Shown: positions 32,477 through 43,400 of the stretch, piece after piece
How the letters are laid out: every line of letters begins with the position of its first letter
How positions within the stretch are numbered: position 1 is the stretch's first letter
Source: Undibacterium_A arcticum
Lineage (GTDB): Bacteria; Pseudomonadota; Gammaproteobacteria; Burkholderiales; Burkholderiaceae_D
NCBI RefSeq assembly: GCF_042660705.1
Contig: NZ_JBHSUQ010000002.1
Reading direction: 5' to 3' (one strand)
DNA length: 64,000 nt
Made by a program: the position numbers and the translations under genes
The notes under the pieces: model-generated
Databases searched by the model: none
What the model was told of the DNA's origin: nothing
Seen by the model: only the letters and a program-made list of their open reading frames with translations

Positions 32477-33565
32477 ATGCGAATCGCGATAAAAGTTGAG
32501 TTGTCCAAGGCACAGTGTGAGCAGCTGGATGCTTATGCAACTGGTAGAAAAATATCAGTGCGAGTCGCCGAGCGGGCCAAGATGATCCTGCTTGCCGCGC
32601 AAGGAAAGACGGACAAGGAAATTGGCGCCGAGTTGGGTGTCTGACGAGGCACGGTAGCTCGCTGGCGAGGTCGGTATGTCGATATCGGACTGTCGGGCAT
32701 TGAACACGACGAGACACGACCGGGGCGCAAGCCGAAGATTTCCGCGCGCAAGGTCAAGGCAATTGTGGCGCGCACGACGCAGCAACAACCGGATAACGCG
32801 ACCCATTGGAGCACACGAAGGATGGCAGCTGTGGCTGGCGTCAGTGCGGCGAGCGTGCGGCGCATCTGGCAGGCACACGGGCTCAAACCCCATCGGATAG
32901 CGACCTTCAAGGTATCGAACGACAAGCATTTCAAGGAAAAACTGGAAGATATCGTGGGACTGTATATAGACCCGCCAGAACAGGCATTGGTCTTCTGTTG
33001 TGACGAGAAGTCCCAAATCCAGGCGCTCGACCGGACGCAGCCAGGCTTGCCGTTGAAACGAGGTCGCGGTCAAACGATGACGCACGATTACAAGCGCAAC
33101 GGTGTGACGACATTGTTCGCGGCCATGAGCACGCTCGATTGGAGTGTCATCGGACAGTGCATGACAAAACATCGCCATCAGGAATGGTTGCGTTTCCTGC
33201 GGCAGATTGATCGCGGTACACCCAAGGGCAAGGAGCTTCACTTGATCGCTGACAACTATGCCACCCACAAGCATGCGAATGTTCAAGCTTGGCTTGCCAA
33301 GCATCCGCGCTTTCACATGCATTTCACCCCTACCAGTGCATCCTGGCTAAACATGGTCGAACGGTTCTTTCGGGACTTGTCTGAGTACAAATTACGACGT
33401 GGCGTCTTCACTTGCGTCCCAGACTTGATGAGCACGATTAAGCAATTCATAGCGAAGCACAATTGTTCGCCGAAACCATTTATCTGGACGGCGAGGGCAA
33501 CCGATATTTTGACAAAAGTCACACGCGCCCGCGCCAAGCTAAATAAGATGCAATCCGTATGGTGA
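32477..33565 (+). pseudogene. IS630-family transposase with one nonsense codon
   Basis: A 362-codon frame, MRIAIKVELSKAQCEQLDAYATG..., interrupted only by a TGA at 32642-32644 within the helix-turn-helix linker (EIGAELGV-stop-RGTVARW; family members have Ser there, so TCA to TGA is likely). Downstream the DDE core is complete: FCCDEKSQIQALDRTQPGLP, HLIADNYATHKHANV and TSASWLNMVERFF. The end overlaps the following MFS frame by a few bases. This is a recent single-base inactivation, or readthrough might still occur. Confidence 0.85.
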
Positions 33566-34995
33566 CGCACTACACTAGTTTGACCATCAAAAGCTACCTT
33601 CCCTGGGTCGTCGCCACCACGCTGTTCATGGAGCAACTTGACTCCACCATCGTCAATACGGCCATTCCCACCATGGCGGCCAGCCTGCACGTAACACCAC
33701 TCAGTCTGAAGGCTGTGGTGACCAGTTATATCCTCAGCCTGGCTGTCTGCATCCCGGTGAGCGGTTGGATGGCCGACCGTTTCGGCACCCGGCGCGTATT
33801 TGCCATCGCCGTAGCGATGTTCACCTTGTCATCGATTCTATGCGGCCTGTCCATAAATGCGACCATGCTGGTGGCGGCGCGCATCCTGCAAGGCATCGGC
33901 GCGGCGATGATGATACCGGTTGGCCGCATATGCATCATCCGCGCGTTCCCTAAACGAATTGATGGGAGCAATAAATTTTGTTGTCTTGCCTGCCTTGATC
34001 GGCCCCCTGTTGGGACCGACGGTAGGCGGGTTGATCGTGTACTGGCTGTCGTGGCGCGAGATTTTCTACATCAATGTGCCGGTGGGACTTGTGGCGCTCT
34101 ATCTGGCCCATCGTTACATGCCCGACTATTATGGCGACCAATCCCGACCGTTCGACCTGGTTGGACTGGTGCTGTTTGGTTCCGGGGCGGCGCTGCTATC
34201 CTGGGTGCTCGAAATATTCGGCGAACATGGGCTCGATCCGACCACGTCCTTGGTGTTGGTGCTGCTTGCCATCGGCTTGCTGGTCGCGTTCGCATGGCAT
34301 GCCGGCAAGGCGCACTATCCGCTAATGAACCTGACCCTGTTCCGGATACGCACATTTCGAGTCGCGGTTGCAGGCGGTTTCGTCACCCGCCTCAGCGTCG
34401 GCGGAATGCCGTTCCTTTTGCCGCTGCTGTATCAGCTTGGATTGGGTCTGCCCGCCTGGCAATCCGGCTTGTTGATGATGCCCTTGGCTGCGGCAGCGAT
34501 GGGGATGAAATTGGTTTCCGCGCGCTTGCTGGCCCGCTTTGGTTTCCGTCAGGTATTTATAATTAACACTGTACTGATCGGTGTCACGATCGGCCTGTTT
34601 CGTGGGTGGAGCCAGGCACACCGTTGACCGCAATCGTCATGCTCGGCTTGTCGCTTGGCCTTTTTAATTCGCTGCAGTTTTCCAACATGACCAGCATGGC
34701 TTACGCTGACGTCGATAGCGCTGACTCCAGCATGGCCAGCACGATTACCAGCTCGCTGCAGCAGCTGTCGATGAGTTTCGGCCTGGCTGGCGGCTCGCTG
34801 ATCACGAGCTGGTATCTGGGCGGCTTGCCTCAAACCGATCGATTTGCCGTGAGCAATGCCTTGCATCATACATTTTTGACCCTGGCCGGTCTGACGATTC
34901 TGTCGTCGCTGGCGTTCTGGAGCTTGCGCAAGGACGATGGGGATAGTGTTAGCAAGGGTATGAAGCCGGTCACCGCGCCTACAGCCATAGGTTAG
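33559..34995 (+). pseudogene. DHA2-type multidrug MFS transporter (EmrB-like), two frameshifts
   Basis: A 14-helix drug:H+ antiporter. Part 1 (33559-33930) has LFMEQLDSTIVNTAIPTMA (motif D1) and SGWMADRFGTRRVFA (motif A), ending near AARILQGIGAAMMIPVGR. Part 2 (about 33945-34600) continues with GPLLGPTVGGLIVYWLSWREIFYINVPVGL (motif C) in another frame. Part 3 (about 34615-34995) holds the last helices. The joined length of about 478 residues is near normal. Two single-base shifts disable it. The IS630 element ends exactly at its start, so its promoter may also be gone. Confidence 0.85.
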
Positions 34996-35359
34996 CGGTG
35001 GACGCTAATTTAGATAGCCTATAAGTAATATTATGTGGCATAAAAGCGCTACTTTTACCGCGTGAGTGAGAGGTAAAGCCATTCTTGGAATAGTAACCGT
35101 ACTATTTGTAGCTTGATTCGATGCACCACCAAGACCGTGGGCTCTGCCCACACCCGCACTCGCCGTTGGGCAGGGGTGCAGGGGGAAACCCACCCCTGCA
35201 CCCCTACCCGCAGCGTTGGATCGCTACGAGCCGTCAAGGCCTTTCGCGGAAGGTGGGGTTTGGGGAGCAACGGAACCGAAACTGCGGTTAAGCTTTGTGG
35301 ATATATAGAACGAACACTTTATGTGCGTATTCATATAAAGACGCTAATTTGCTAATTAC
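34996..35359. other. Intergenic region with GC-rich hairpin
   Basis: About 360 bases with no gene. Around 35171-35205 GGGGTGCAGGG pairs with CCCCTGCACCCC across a short loop, a strong hairpin of unknown role between the convergent MFS and kfrA-like genes; it may end transcription from either side. Confidence 0.45.
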
Positions 35360-36411
35360 CTATTCTGCCTTCGGTTTGCGTGGTGATCGCGTCGGCTTTT
35401 GTGCATCCCGCATTTCTGCGACCGTGCGTTTAGCCTCTTCCGCTTGGCGCTGCCAGTTTTCCGCATCGGTACGCAGCAAGGACATTTGCGCGGTCGCGTT
35501 TGCCAACTGTGTTTGAATACCCTTCAGTTCCGTCACAGCCACATCGCGCGCTGTGATCACCGCCTGCAGATTGCCTTCCAACATACCAGCTTTCTGCCTG
35601 AAATCGCCAAGTTGGTCCTGTAGCGCCGCAACCTCCGCTCGATGGCGCTCAGCGGCCAGATTGCCGGCGTTCCGTGCCGCATCCAGTTCTTTCTGTAGTT
35701 TTACTGCGGCGCGCCGTTCCCGGTCAATCTCCAGGAGCGCCCTGGTTTCTGCTGCCCGGAAACGCTCCTCGGCGAGTTGAGCTGCAGCGCGTAGCTTATC
35801 CAGTTCGGCCGCGAAGTCCCTGCGTGCATCTTCAAGGAGCTGCTGGTGTGAGGTATTTTCCTCTTTCGCCTGCACCAATTGCGATTCGAGCGCAGCATTG
35901 GTGGCGCCGCCAGTCGCCAGTTGCTGACCAAGGGCTGCAATTCGCTCATTCGCCTGGCCGAGCGCCTGTTGTACCTTTTGGCGCGTCTGGTGGGCCTTAT
36001 CGAGATCGGCCTCAGCAGCCGCAAGCGCCGCTTTCGCCTCTATCACCGCAACCTGTGCCTCGCCCTGGAAGGACGCCAAGGTTTCATGAGCCTGTGCCTG
36101 TGCCGCCGACCACAATGTCGCAACCAAGTCGCCGGCGGCGGTTTTCAGCACCTCCGGCAGATCCGGATGCTCGATCCGCACGCGGCTTTTTCGCGCAAGT
36201 CTTCCCAGAATTTGTTGAGTGCCTCTGCCGGCGCGGTCATGCTGCCCTTGCGCACGAGTTGATACAGCTTGTTTGCGGTCGGCGTCATCCCATAGCGGAA
36301 GAACAGCAACACACAGACCTCGCGATATAGATCCTGCGTCTGCGTAAACTCCTCGCGCAAGCGGTCGATGTCGGCGAGAAGCTGTTTTTCATTGGCGGCG
36401 GCAATATCCAT
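35360..36411 (-). pseudogene. KfrA-like DNA-binding coiled-coil protein, one frameshift
   Basis: The N-terminal part (36411-36180) is the KfrA_N domain: LREEFTQTQDLYREVCVLLFFRYGMTPTANKLYQLVRKGSM. A one-base shift near 36165-36185 (DLREK then RVRIEHPDLPEVL) leads into the second frame, a long Ala/Glu/Gln-rich alpha-helical coiled coil (residues about 100-330) with a basic C-terminus RSPRKPKAE. Plasmid KfrA binds its own operator through the N-domain and forms filaments; chromosomal relatives occur in mobile elements beside recombinases. Here it is divergent from a tyrosine recombinase, with a palindrome between. Confidence 0.8.
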
Positions 36412-36488
36412 GGCGTGTTTTCGGCAAGTTGTATTGATAAATAATACTACGTATTACGTTAAATATACAACTACCATTCCTGTAAATA

Positions 36489-36510
36489 TGACATTAGCGT
36501 TATAATGTCA
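36489..36510. promoter_or_regulatory. Palindromic operator between kfrA-like and recombinase genes
   Basis: Perfect 8-bp arms TGACATTA and TAATGTCA with a 6-base spacer, in the 142-base AT-rich gap between the divergent genes. KfrA proteins repress themselves from such sites, so this is its likely target and may also control the recombinase. Confidence 0.6.
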
Positions 36511-36553
36511 ATTATTATAGAATGGCATTTAAATAAAACACGCCGAGACCGCG

Positions 36554-37243
36554 ATGCCAACCGAGAACCAGCATTCCCTCCCTTTGCTCGTCATCGAGTC
36601 GATTGAAAGCATACAATTTGCGCCAGGTCTGGATGGTCGCCACGGTAGCAATCGCGCGTATGGCAACCGCCCTCAGGTGGCCGCCAATACCGATGTCGAC
36701 GCGATCAAAGCCTGGCTCGCACGCTTCCTCGATACCAAGACTACGTTCGACAACTATCGCAAGGAAGCAGACCGGCTGTTGCTGTGGTCAACCGTGGCGC
36801 TGCAAAAGCCAATCTCGTCACTCACGCATGAAGACCTGCTGGTCTATCAGCGCTTCCTTGCCGATCCCCAGCCGGCATCGCGCTGGGTCATGCCGCGCGG
36901 GCGCAAGGTTGCGCGCGCTCATCCGGATTGGCGGCCGTTTGCGGGCCCGTTAGCGCCACCGAGCCAACGGCAGGCGATCATCATTCTCAACACCATGTTC
37001 TCGTGGCTGGTGAATGCCGGTTACCTGGCCGGCAATCCCTTGTCCCTATCGCGTCAGCGTGCACGCAAGGCAAAACCGCGTATCACCCGTTATCTCGACG
37101 AAGATTTGTGGCTTGAAGTGAAGCGCACGATCGATCTGATGCCGAAAGACACCGATCGCGAGCGCGAACATTACTTCCGGATGCGCTGGCTGTTTTCGCT
37201 GCTGTACCTGTGCGGCTTGCGCATCTCGGAAGTCGTCGGTAAC
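36554..37243 (+). pseudogene. Tyrosine recombinase, truncated by IS DNA
   Basis: About 230 residues of a phage-integrase-type recombinase: a SAM-like core-binding domain (VDAIKAWLARFLDTKTTFDNYRKEADRLLLW... LSSLTHEDLLVYQRFLADP-like) followed by the start of the catalytic domain with LLYLCGLRISEVVG, holding the first catalytic Arg. The HxxR and Tyr motifs are cut off at about 37243, where IS6-like sequence begins. The kfrA-like/recombinase pair suggests the head of an integrated element. Not functional as it stands. Confidence 0.82.
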
Positions 37244-37420
37244 TCTATGGGCGGTTTTTTCGGTTTTGTCGCGATAAGCCCAGTCTGCTAGACTACGGGC
37301 CTGGAAAAATTGGTGGTCAAGGCAATGATAGAAGCGCTGCGCAAGGTGATCAAGCGAATGCATTATCCGCTGGAAGTGATGTTGACCTCTACTGGTTGCG
37401 AGTTTTTAGTTCAAGCGGCG
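37244..37420 (+). mobile_element. Left end of an IS6-family element
   Basis: Begins with GGGCGGTTTTTTCGGTTTTG-like terminal sequence at about 37248 and contains a truncated transposase start, MIEALRKVIKRMHYPLEVML (37326 onward), which matches the N-terminus of IS6-group transposases. Similarity ends near 37390. It interrupts the recombinase gene. Confidence 0.6.
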
Positions 37421-37574
37421 TGAACGAGTTGGGCGAGAGCGCGAAATCGGGAGAGCGGGACGTTTCGACCGTTGATACGACGACGTTGTCGCGATACGCG
37501 GTCGGTTATGCGGTGGAGCGGACGAGCGACATCCCGGCGCGATGTGCCGATCATGAAAAGGCGACGACGATTGA

Positions 37575-38507
37575 CTAATTCTTGCTGAAGTGCCGCAGGT
37601 TGATCAGCGTATAGGCCAAGGTTTTAAAGGCGTAGTGCAATTGACTGAGGCGCTCGAAGCGATGCAGCAAGCGCCGAAACTTATCTTCCCAGGCGAACAC
37701 GCGTTCGATGGTGTTGAACCGTTCTTCAAAAATGGCGGGATCAAAGAACGGCTTGCGCCCGCGCTTTGATTTTTTTCGGCCGCGTGGGTTGGCGTTGATG
37801 TTGGGGGTCATGCCGCGATTGAAAATCGCTTTGCGGTTGCGGCGGCAATCATAGGCGCCATCCAGACTGACGATCGCGCCGCGTAAAGAGAAACCGACCG
37901 CACGGGCGATGCGCATCACCTGTGGCAAGGCTTCCCGCAAAAGCGGCGATTCATTCTGATTGCCCGGGGCCGCGACGAATGGCGCGATCACATTGCAGCG
38001 CCGTTCGCAGAAGGCGACGACCTTGTCGCCTTTCACCTTTTTGTGTCCGCTGAAACCGAGGTTGTCTCCGCCTTTCTTCGCCGCAGTGGTCGTGCCATCG
38101 CCGTGGATGACGCCGGTGTCGAGCAGATTCACTGCGTGAAGCGCCGACACTGAACCGGTGAAGATAGCGTCAAAACAACCACCTGCTTGCCAGAACCGAA
38201 ACATCCTGTAAATGCGCGAGTAGTGAATTTCCGGGCGACCGTCTTGCCCTTTTTCTATCGGCAACTCTTTCCACTGGCATCCCAGATATAGCAATCGCAA
38301 AATGTAGTTGAAGATCGCATGCAGGCCCAATTTCGGCGCCGGACCCCGGCTCCCCACGATCAGGTGGGGCAAGACAAATTGCTCGAACTGCGCGATACCC
38401 AATTGAGTTGGAATCCGTTGCCACTGCGGGCTTTCCGCCATTTCGACCGCCAAAGCGACCGGATTGTAGCGCGTTTCACGCCAATGGCCGAAAACGTAGG
38501 CAGGCAA
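37575..38507 (-). CDS. IS5-family transposase
   Basis: An intact 310-residue DDE transposase. FEQFVLPHLIVGSRGPAPKLGLHAIFNYILRLLYLGCQWKELP is the N-terminal DUF4096-like domain. GVIHGDGTTTAAKKGG gives the first Asp, GAIVSLDGAYDCRRNRKAI the second, and FNTIERVFAWEDKFRRLLHRFE the catalytic Glu with the Y-E-signature region. The length suits the family. The left flank is IS6 debris and the right flank is the EAL copy 2 junction at 38553. It is one of the few unbroken transposases in the window. Confidence 0.85.
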   Translation of the reverse strand: MPAYVFGHWRETRYNPVALAVEMAESPQWQRIPTQLGIAQFEQFVLPHLIVGSRGPAPKLGLHAIFNYILRLLYLGCQWKELPIEKGQDGRPEIHYSRIYRMFRFWQAGGCFDAIFTGSVSALHAVNLLDTGVIHGDGTTTAAKKGGDNLGFSGHKKVKGDKVVAFCERRCNVIAPFVAAPGNQNESPLLREALPQVMRIARAVGFSLRGAIVSLDGAYDCRRNRKAIFNRGMTPNINANPRGRKKSKRGRKPFFDPAIFEERFNTIERVFAWEDKFRRLLHRFERLSQLHYAFKTLAYTLINLRHFSKN

Positions 38508-38555
38508 ACACTTTCAGCCAAATTCAGGACTTTGGGAAAACCCGCAACCAGTAGT

Positions 38556-39365
38556 ATGGAATCTCACCAGAAGCACCAATGGACTAAAGACGATGTTAGG
38601 ACGGCTATACGCCGCAATGAATTTGTCCCCTTCTTCCAGCCAAAAATTGACCTTGCTACCGGAATTTCGTCGTGCGTGGAAATGCTTGCGCGCTGGGACC
38701 ACACTGAATTGGGGATTCTGCCGCCGAGCCAGTTTATCAAGCTGATAGAAAGCGCAGGATTAATTGACGAATTCACAGACAACCTGTTTCGGCAATCGTT
38801 AGTCAGCGCCGCTAACAACGCGATGACCGGAAAGGACATTGGTATTGCAATCAACTTCTCTTCGCTGACGTTACAAGATCCGCAGGCACCGCGCCGCATA
38901 TGTTCACTCTTAAATGAATATGGATTTCCTTTTGATCAGATCACAATTGAAGTCACGGAAAGTGCCACTCCCGAAAATTTATCTTCGGTGATCAAGTCCC
39001 TTACTACGCTTCGTTCGCAAGGATTCAAGATTTCCATCGATGATTTTGGAACCGGATATTCGTCACTGAAACTGTTGAGCAAGATGCCATTTACCGAATT
39101 AAAGATTGATCGGATGTTTGTAGCGGGTATTTCTGAGAACAAGAAGCTAACCAGCATTCTCGAGTCCATCGTGCATCTGGCCGAAAAACTGAACCTGAAC
39201 ACCGTAGCCGAAGGCATTGAAACAAAAGCGCAACTGGATTTCATTCGAAAGTTAGGTTGTAACGTTGGTCAAGGATTTTATCTGGGTTCTCCTGCGAGGG
39301 GCTTCGAAGTGATGAATGTAACGGAAGATGCCTGCGGCACCTGGGCGTGGCAGGCGTTGATGTAG
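38556..39365 (+). CDS. EAL-domain phosphodiesterase, copy 2, chimeric 3' end
   Basis: Near-identical to copy 1 from the ATG (38556) to the TEDA codons (39331); over about 775 bases some 20 differences are visible, mostly silent, plus the Lys codon present here and absent in copy 1. All EAL catalytic residues are kept. Homology begins within two bases of the start codon and ends at 39331, where the frame enters antisense ISL3 sequence and adds CGTWAWQALM. The upstream ribosome site of copy 1 is lost; the open frame extends back to 38319 into IS5 DNA. Expression would depend on a fusion promoter. It is a copy moved or duplicated together with IS elements. Confidence 0.85.
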   Translation: MESHQKHQWTKDDVRTAIRRNEFVPFFQPKIDLATGISSCVEMLARWDHTELGILPPSQFIKLIESAGLIDEFTDNLFRQSLVSAANNAMTGKDIGIAINFSSLTLQDPQAPRRICSLLNEYGFPFDQITIEVTESATPENLSSVIKSLTTLRSQGFKISIDDFGTGYSSLKLLSKMPFTELKIDRMFVAGISENKKLTSILESIVHLAEKLNLNTVAEGIETKAQLDFIRKLGCNVGQGFYLGSPARGFEVMNVTEDACGTWAWQALM

Positions 39366-40017
39366 GCCGGCCACATGTCCAGGCTGATCGCCTCGATTCC
39401 GGCGCGTTGGTCCTCGGTAAAAGCCATAAAGTACGCCGTCAGGCTGTCCTCGGTGCGCTCCTCGCCAATGTATTCCACCGTCGCCGCGCCCAGATCGCAC
39501 ACCAGCGTCATGTACCGATGCCCTTTCGCAATCGCCTTCTCGTCGATGCCGATTTGCCTTGGCAGGGCCGCTCCCTTGGCGGCACGCCCGCGCAAGACCG
39601 CCCGCTCCATCAAACGCCACGCCTGGTCCCAGCTGATGCGCAGGATTTGCGCCGCGCGCTTGACGTTGGCTGCCTGCAGCAGATCAATCGCCAACACCTC
39701 GAACAGATGCGTGAACCGGCTTCCTTCTTCCGCCCACGGCAGCCGCGCCTGCCGCACGCCATGCTCCGGACAGGAAATTCGCGGCGCGCTCGCATGCAGG
39801 TAGGTCAGAAACTGGCAACTGTCCAAATGCCGCCATACCCGCTTGGCCAAATGTACACCGCGCATTCTCGCCCGCACTCCGGGCAGGCAAAGCGTGTGCC
39901 GCTCGGGTGCTCAACATACACATCGACATGCTGCTTGGCCATGTCCAGATCAACTCGTTCCACCGTCCATGGTTCGTTCAACCCCAGCAAATGCCGGTAC
40001 AACTCTTTGCTTTCCAT
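39333..40017 (-). pseudogene. ISL3-family transposase, frameshifted and 3'-truncated
   Basis: Starts MESKELYRHLLGLNEPWTVERVDLDMAKQHVDVYVEH with the zinc-binding CPECG... region of ISL3 transposases, shifts frame near 39840 (WPSGYGGIWTV to WRHLDSCQF), and continues through the helix-turn-helix ANVKRAAQILRISWDQAWRLMERAV, IGIDEKAIAKGHRYMTLVCDL (first Asp region) and AISLDMWPAYINACHAQ before being cut at 39332 by the EAL gene. The right end GGTTCTTCAGACTTCTC is at about 40084. The C-terminal third, including the catalytic Glu, is missing. Confidence 0.82.
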
Positions 40018-40220
40018 CGCGCTCCTCCCTGGACAAACCTGCGCGATAGCGCACCTTTAACCCACAGAGAAGTCTGAAGAACCGTAATAATAGCCAAGAA
40101 GCCGTCTTTAGGTTGCCAATTGACATTTCGCGGTTTTAATCAAACATCCATCCTGTCTAAGTGCTAAGATTTAGAGGAGCTGTTAAACCTTGAAAAACCC
40201 CGGAGGCGGGGGTAAGCCCT

Positions 40221-40410
40221 ATGCGCTGCGCAAGCTGCGGGTTCGAGAATCCGACTCGCGCCAAATTTTGCGAGGAATGTGGCGGCAGGTTGGCGCACGC
40301 CTGCCCGGCCTGTGGGCACGAGGTGAGCGCGAGCGCCAAGTTCTGCAGCGAATGCGGCGCGCCGTTGAGCGGATCGCCCCCGAGCGCGGCGCCTGCGGCC
40401 AGCCCCCCCC
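40221..40410 (+). pseudogene. Double zinc-ribbon N-terminus of the cyclase-ATPase, split off by a C8 run
   Basis: MRCASCGFENPTRAKFCEECG then HACPACGHEVSASAKFCSECG are two CxxC...CxxC zinc ribbons (Cys 3, 6, 17, 20 and 28, 31, 42, 45), followed by a Pro/Ala linker. At 40403-40410 there are eight C residues. After them the continuation IEYTPPYLAERIRATQ lies in the cyclase frame. One C more or less would join both into a protein of about 1,135 residues. GGAGG precedes the ATG by about 15 bases. Confidence 0.8.
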
Positions 40411-40464
40411 ATAGAATACACCCCTCCCTATCTGGCCGAACGCATCCGGGCTACACAGGCGGCC

Positions 40465-43400
40465 ATGGAAGCCCGCGGCGCGGCGGACGGCGAGCGCAAG
40501 ACGGTCACCGCGCTGTTCGCCGACATGGCCGGCTCGACGGCGCTGATCCACGATCTCGATCCCGAAGACGCCCGCCGCCTGATCGACCCGGTACTGGCGC
40601 TGATGATGGAGGCCGTGCATCACTACGAAGGCTATGTGGCCAAGTCGATGGGCGATGGCATCCTGGCACTGTTCGGCGCACCGATCGCGCACGAAGACCA
40701 TGCGCAGCGAGCCCTGTATGCCGCGCTGCGGATGCAAGACGCCATGCGCCGCTATGCCGACCATGTGCGTCTCGCAGAGGGGATCGCACTGCAGATCCGC
40801 GTCGGCATCAACTCCGGCGAAGTGGTGGTGCGCGCGATCAGCACCGAGGACTTACACACCGACTACGACCCGGTGGGGCACTCAATCCACATTGCCTCGC
40901 GCATGGAAGGCATCGCGGTGCCCGGCTCGATTGTCGTGAGCGAACACACCCACAAGCTGACCGAGGGCTATTTCGCGTTCAAGGCGCTCGGCGCGACGCC
41001 GATCAAGGGGCTGCCCGAGCCGCTCGCCGTCTTCGAAGTGCTCGGTCTCGGCCCGCTGCGCACTCGGCTGCAGGTGGCGGCCAGCCGCGGGCTGGCGCGC
41101 TTCGTCGGCCGTGCCCGCGAGCTTGAGCAGCTGCGCGCAGCGCGCGCGCAAGCACAAGCCCAATACGGGCAGATCGTGGGCGTGGTCGGCGAGCCAGGAG
41201 TCGGCAAGTCGCGGCTGTGCCACGAGTTCAAGCTGCGCGCGCCGCGCGATTGCCTGGTGCTGGAGACCTTCTCGGTCTCACACGGCAAGGCCTATCCGTA
41301 TCTGCCGCTGATCGAGCTGCTGAAAAGCTACTGCCAGATCACCGCGCAGGACGACGAGCGCCGTCGGCGGGAAAAGCTCACCGGCAAGGTGCTGACCCTC
41401 GACCGCGCGCTGGAAGACAGCCTGCCCTATCTGTTCTATCTGCTGGAGGTCGCCGATCCGGGCTCGGCGCTAGCGCAGATGGACCCCCAGATCCGCCGAC
41501 AGCGCACTTTCGAGGCGATCAAGCGGCTCCTGGTGCGCGAGAGCCTGGCCCAGCCGCTTGAGCTGATCGTCGAGGATCTGCAGTGGCTCGACAGCGAAAC
41601 CGAGGCCTTCCTCAGCTTTCTCGGCGAGAGCGTGGCCAACGCCCGCATCCTGCTGCTGGTCAATTACAGGCCCGAATACCGGCACGACTGGAGTCACAAG
41701 AGCTACTACACAGAGCTGCGGCTGGATCCGCTGGGTGAAGCCGAAGCCCGGGAACTGCTGCGAGACCTGCTGGGCGACGCCGCCGGGCTCACCCCGCTCG
41801 AGCACTTGATCCTGGCGCAGACCGAAGGCAACCCCTTCTTCATCGAAGAAGTCGTGCAGACGCTGATCGAGGAGCAGGTGCTGCGCGGCGAGTGCGGGCA
41901 TTACCGTATCGAGCAGATCCCGACCGCCCTGCACATCCCGACCACCGTGCAGGGGGTGCTCGCCGCCCGCATCGACCGGCTGGGGACGGCCGAGAAGGCG
42001 CTGCTACAGACCTTGGCGGTGATCGGCAAGACATTTCCCTGGAGCCTGCTCGCGCGCGTCGTCGGGCAGCCCGAAGACACGCTGAAGAGCCTGCTGACGC
42101 GGCTGCAGGCCCGGGAGTTCATCTACGAGCAGCCGGCGTTTCCGGAGGTGGAGTACAGCTTCAAGCATGCGCTGACCCAGGAGGTGATCTACGGCGCGCT
42201 GCTGAGCGAGCGGCGCTGTGCATTGCATGAGCGCACGGCCCAGGCGATCGAGGCCCTGTTCGGTGCCCAGATCGAGGAGCACTGCAGCGAGTTGGCACAT
42301 CATTTCAGCCGCAGCGGCAACGCGACGAAGGCGGTGGAATACCTCCACTGCGCCGGGCGCCAGGCGGTGCAGCGCTCCGCCGATGCCGAAGCGGTCGCCC
42401 ACCTCACCACGGCCCTGGCCTTGCTCGAGACCCTGCCCGATGCCCCGGAGCGCGCACGACAGGAACTCGCGCTCCAGATCACGCTCGGTCCGGCCTGGAT
42501 GGCCACCAAGGGGCCCGCTGCCCCGGAAGTGGAGGCGACCTATACCCGGGCGTTGATGCTGTGTCGACAGCTCGGGGAAACGAGCCAGCTCTTCCCCACT
42601 ATGCTGGGGCTGCGCACGTTTTATCAAGTCCGCGGGGAACTGACGACCGCACGCGAGCTGGGGGAGCAACTCCTTGCCTTGGCTCAAGAGGCGCAGGATC
42701 CGGCGCTGCTCGTACAAGCCCATCGGACGTTGGGGACCAACTTGCTCATTCTCGGCGAGCTGGAGCCTGCCCGCGCACAGCTGGAGCAGGCCTTGGCCCT
42801 CTATGACCCTGGGCAGCACTACTCGCCTGCCTTCTTCTATGGATCGGAGCCTGGCGTGCTGGGGCTGGCCTTCGTAGCCTTGGACCTGTGGCTTCTCGGC
42901 TATCCGGATCAAGCCCTCGCACGCAGCCAGGCGGCGCTCGCTCTGGCTCAGACCCTATCCCACCCTCCTGACTCGGCCACTGCCTTGATCTTCGCCGCCG
43001 AACTTCATCTGCAGCGCCGCGAGACCCAGGCGACGCGCGAGCTGGCGGAGGCAACCCTCGCCCTCGCGACCGAGCACGGCTTCCCGTTCTGGTTGACTTA
43101 CGGAACCATCCTCTCCGGCTGGGCGCTTGCCGAGCAGGGACGCGCAGCAGAAGGCATCGAAAAAATGCAACAGGGCTTGAGCGCCTACCTGGCCACCGGG
43201 GCGGAGCTTTGGCGGACGCATTTCCTGGCGCTGCTGGCCGAAGCCTACGGAAGAGCGGGGCAACCTGAGGCAGGGCTGAAGACGCTGGCCGAGGCGCTGG
43301 CCGTGGCGGACCGAACGGAAGAGCGCGTGTACGAGGCGGAGCTGTATCGGCTCAAGGGGGAGCTGACGCTGCTGCAGCCGAGCCGCGAGGGGGACGAGGC

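Noticed and set aside
35171..35205. GC-rich hairpin considered as a regulatory RNA
   Set aside because: It is simple, has no T-run and no conserved features; a terminator-like or repeat role is more likely.
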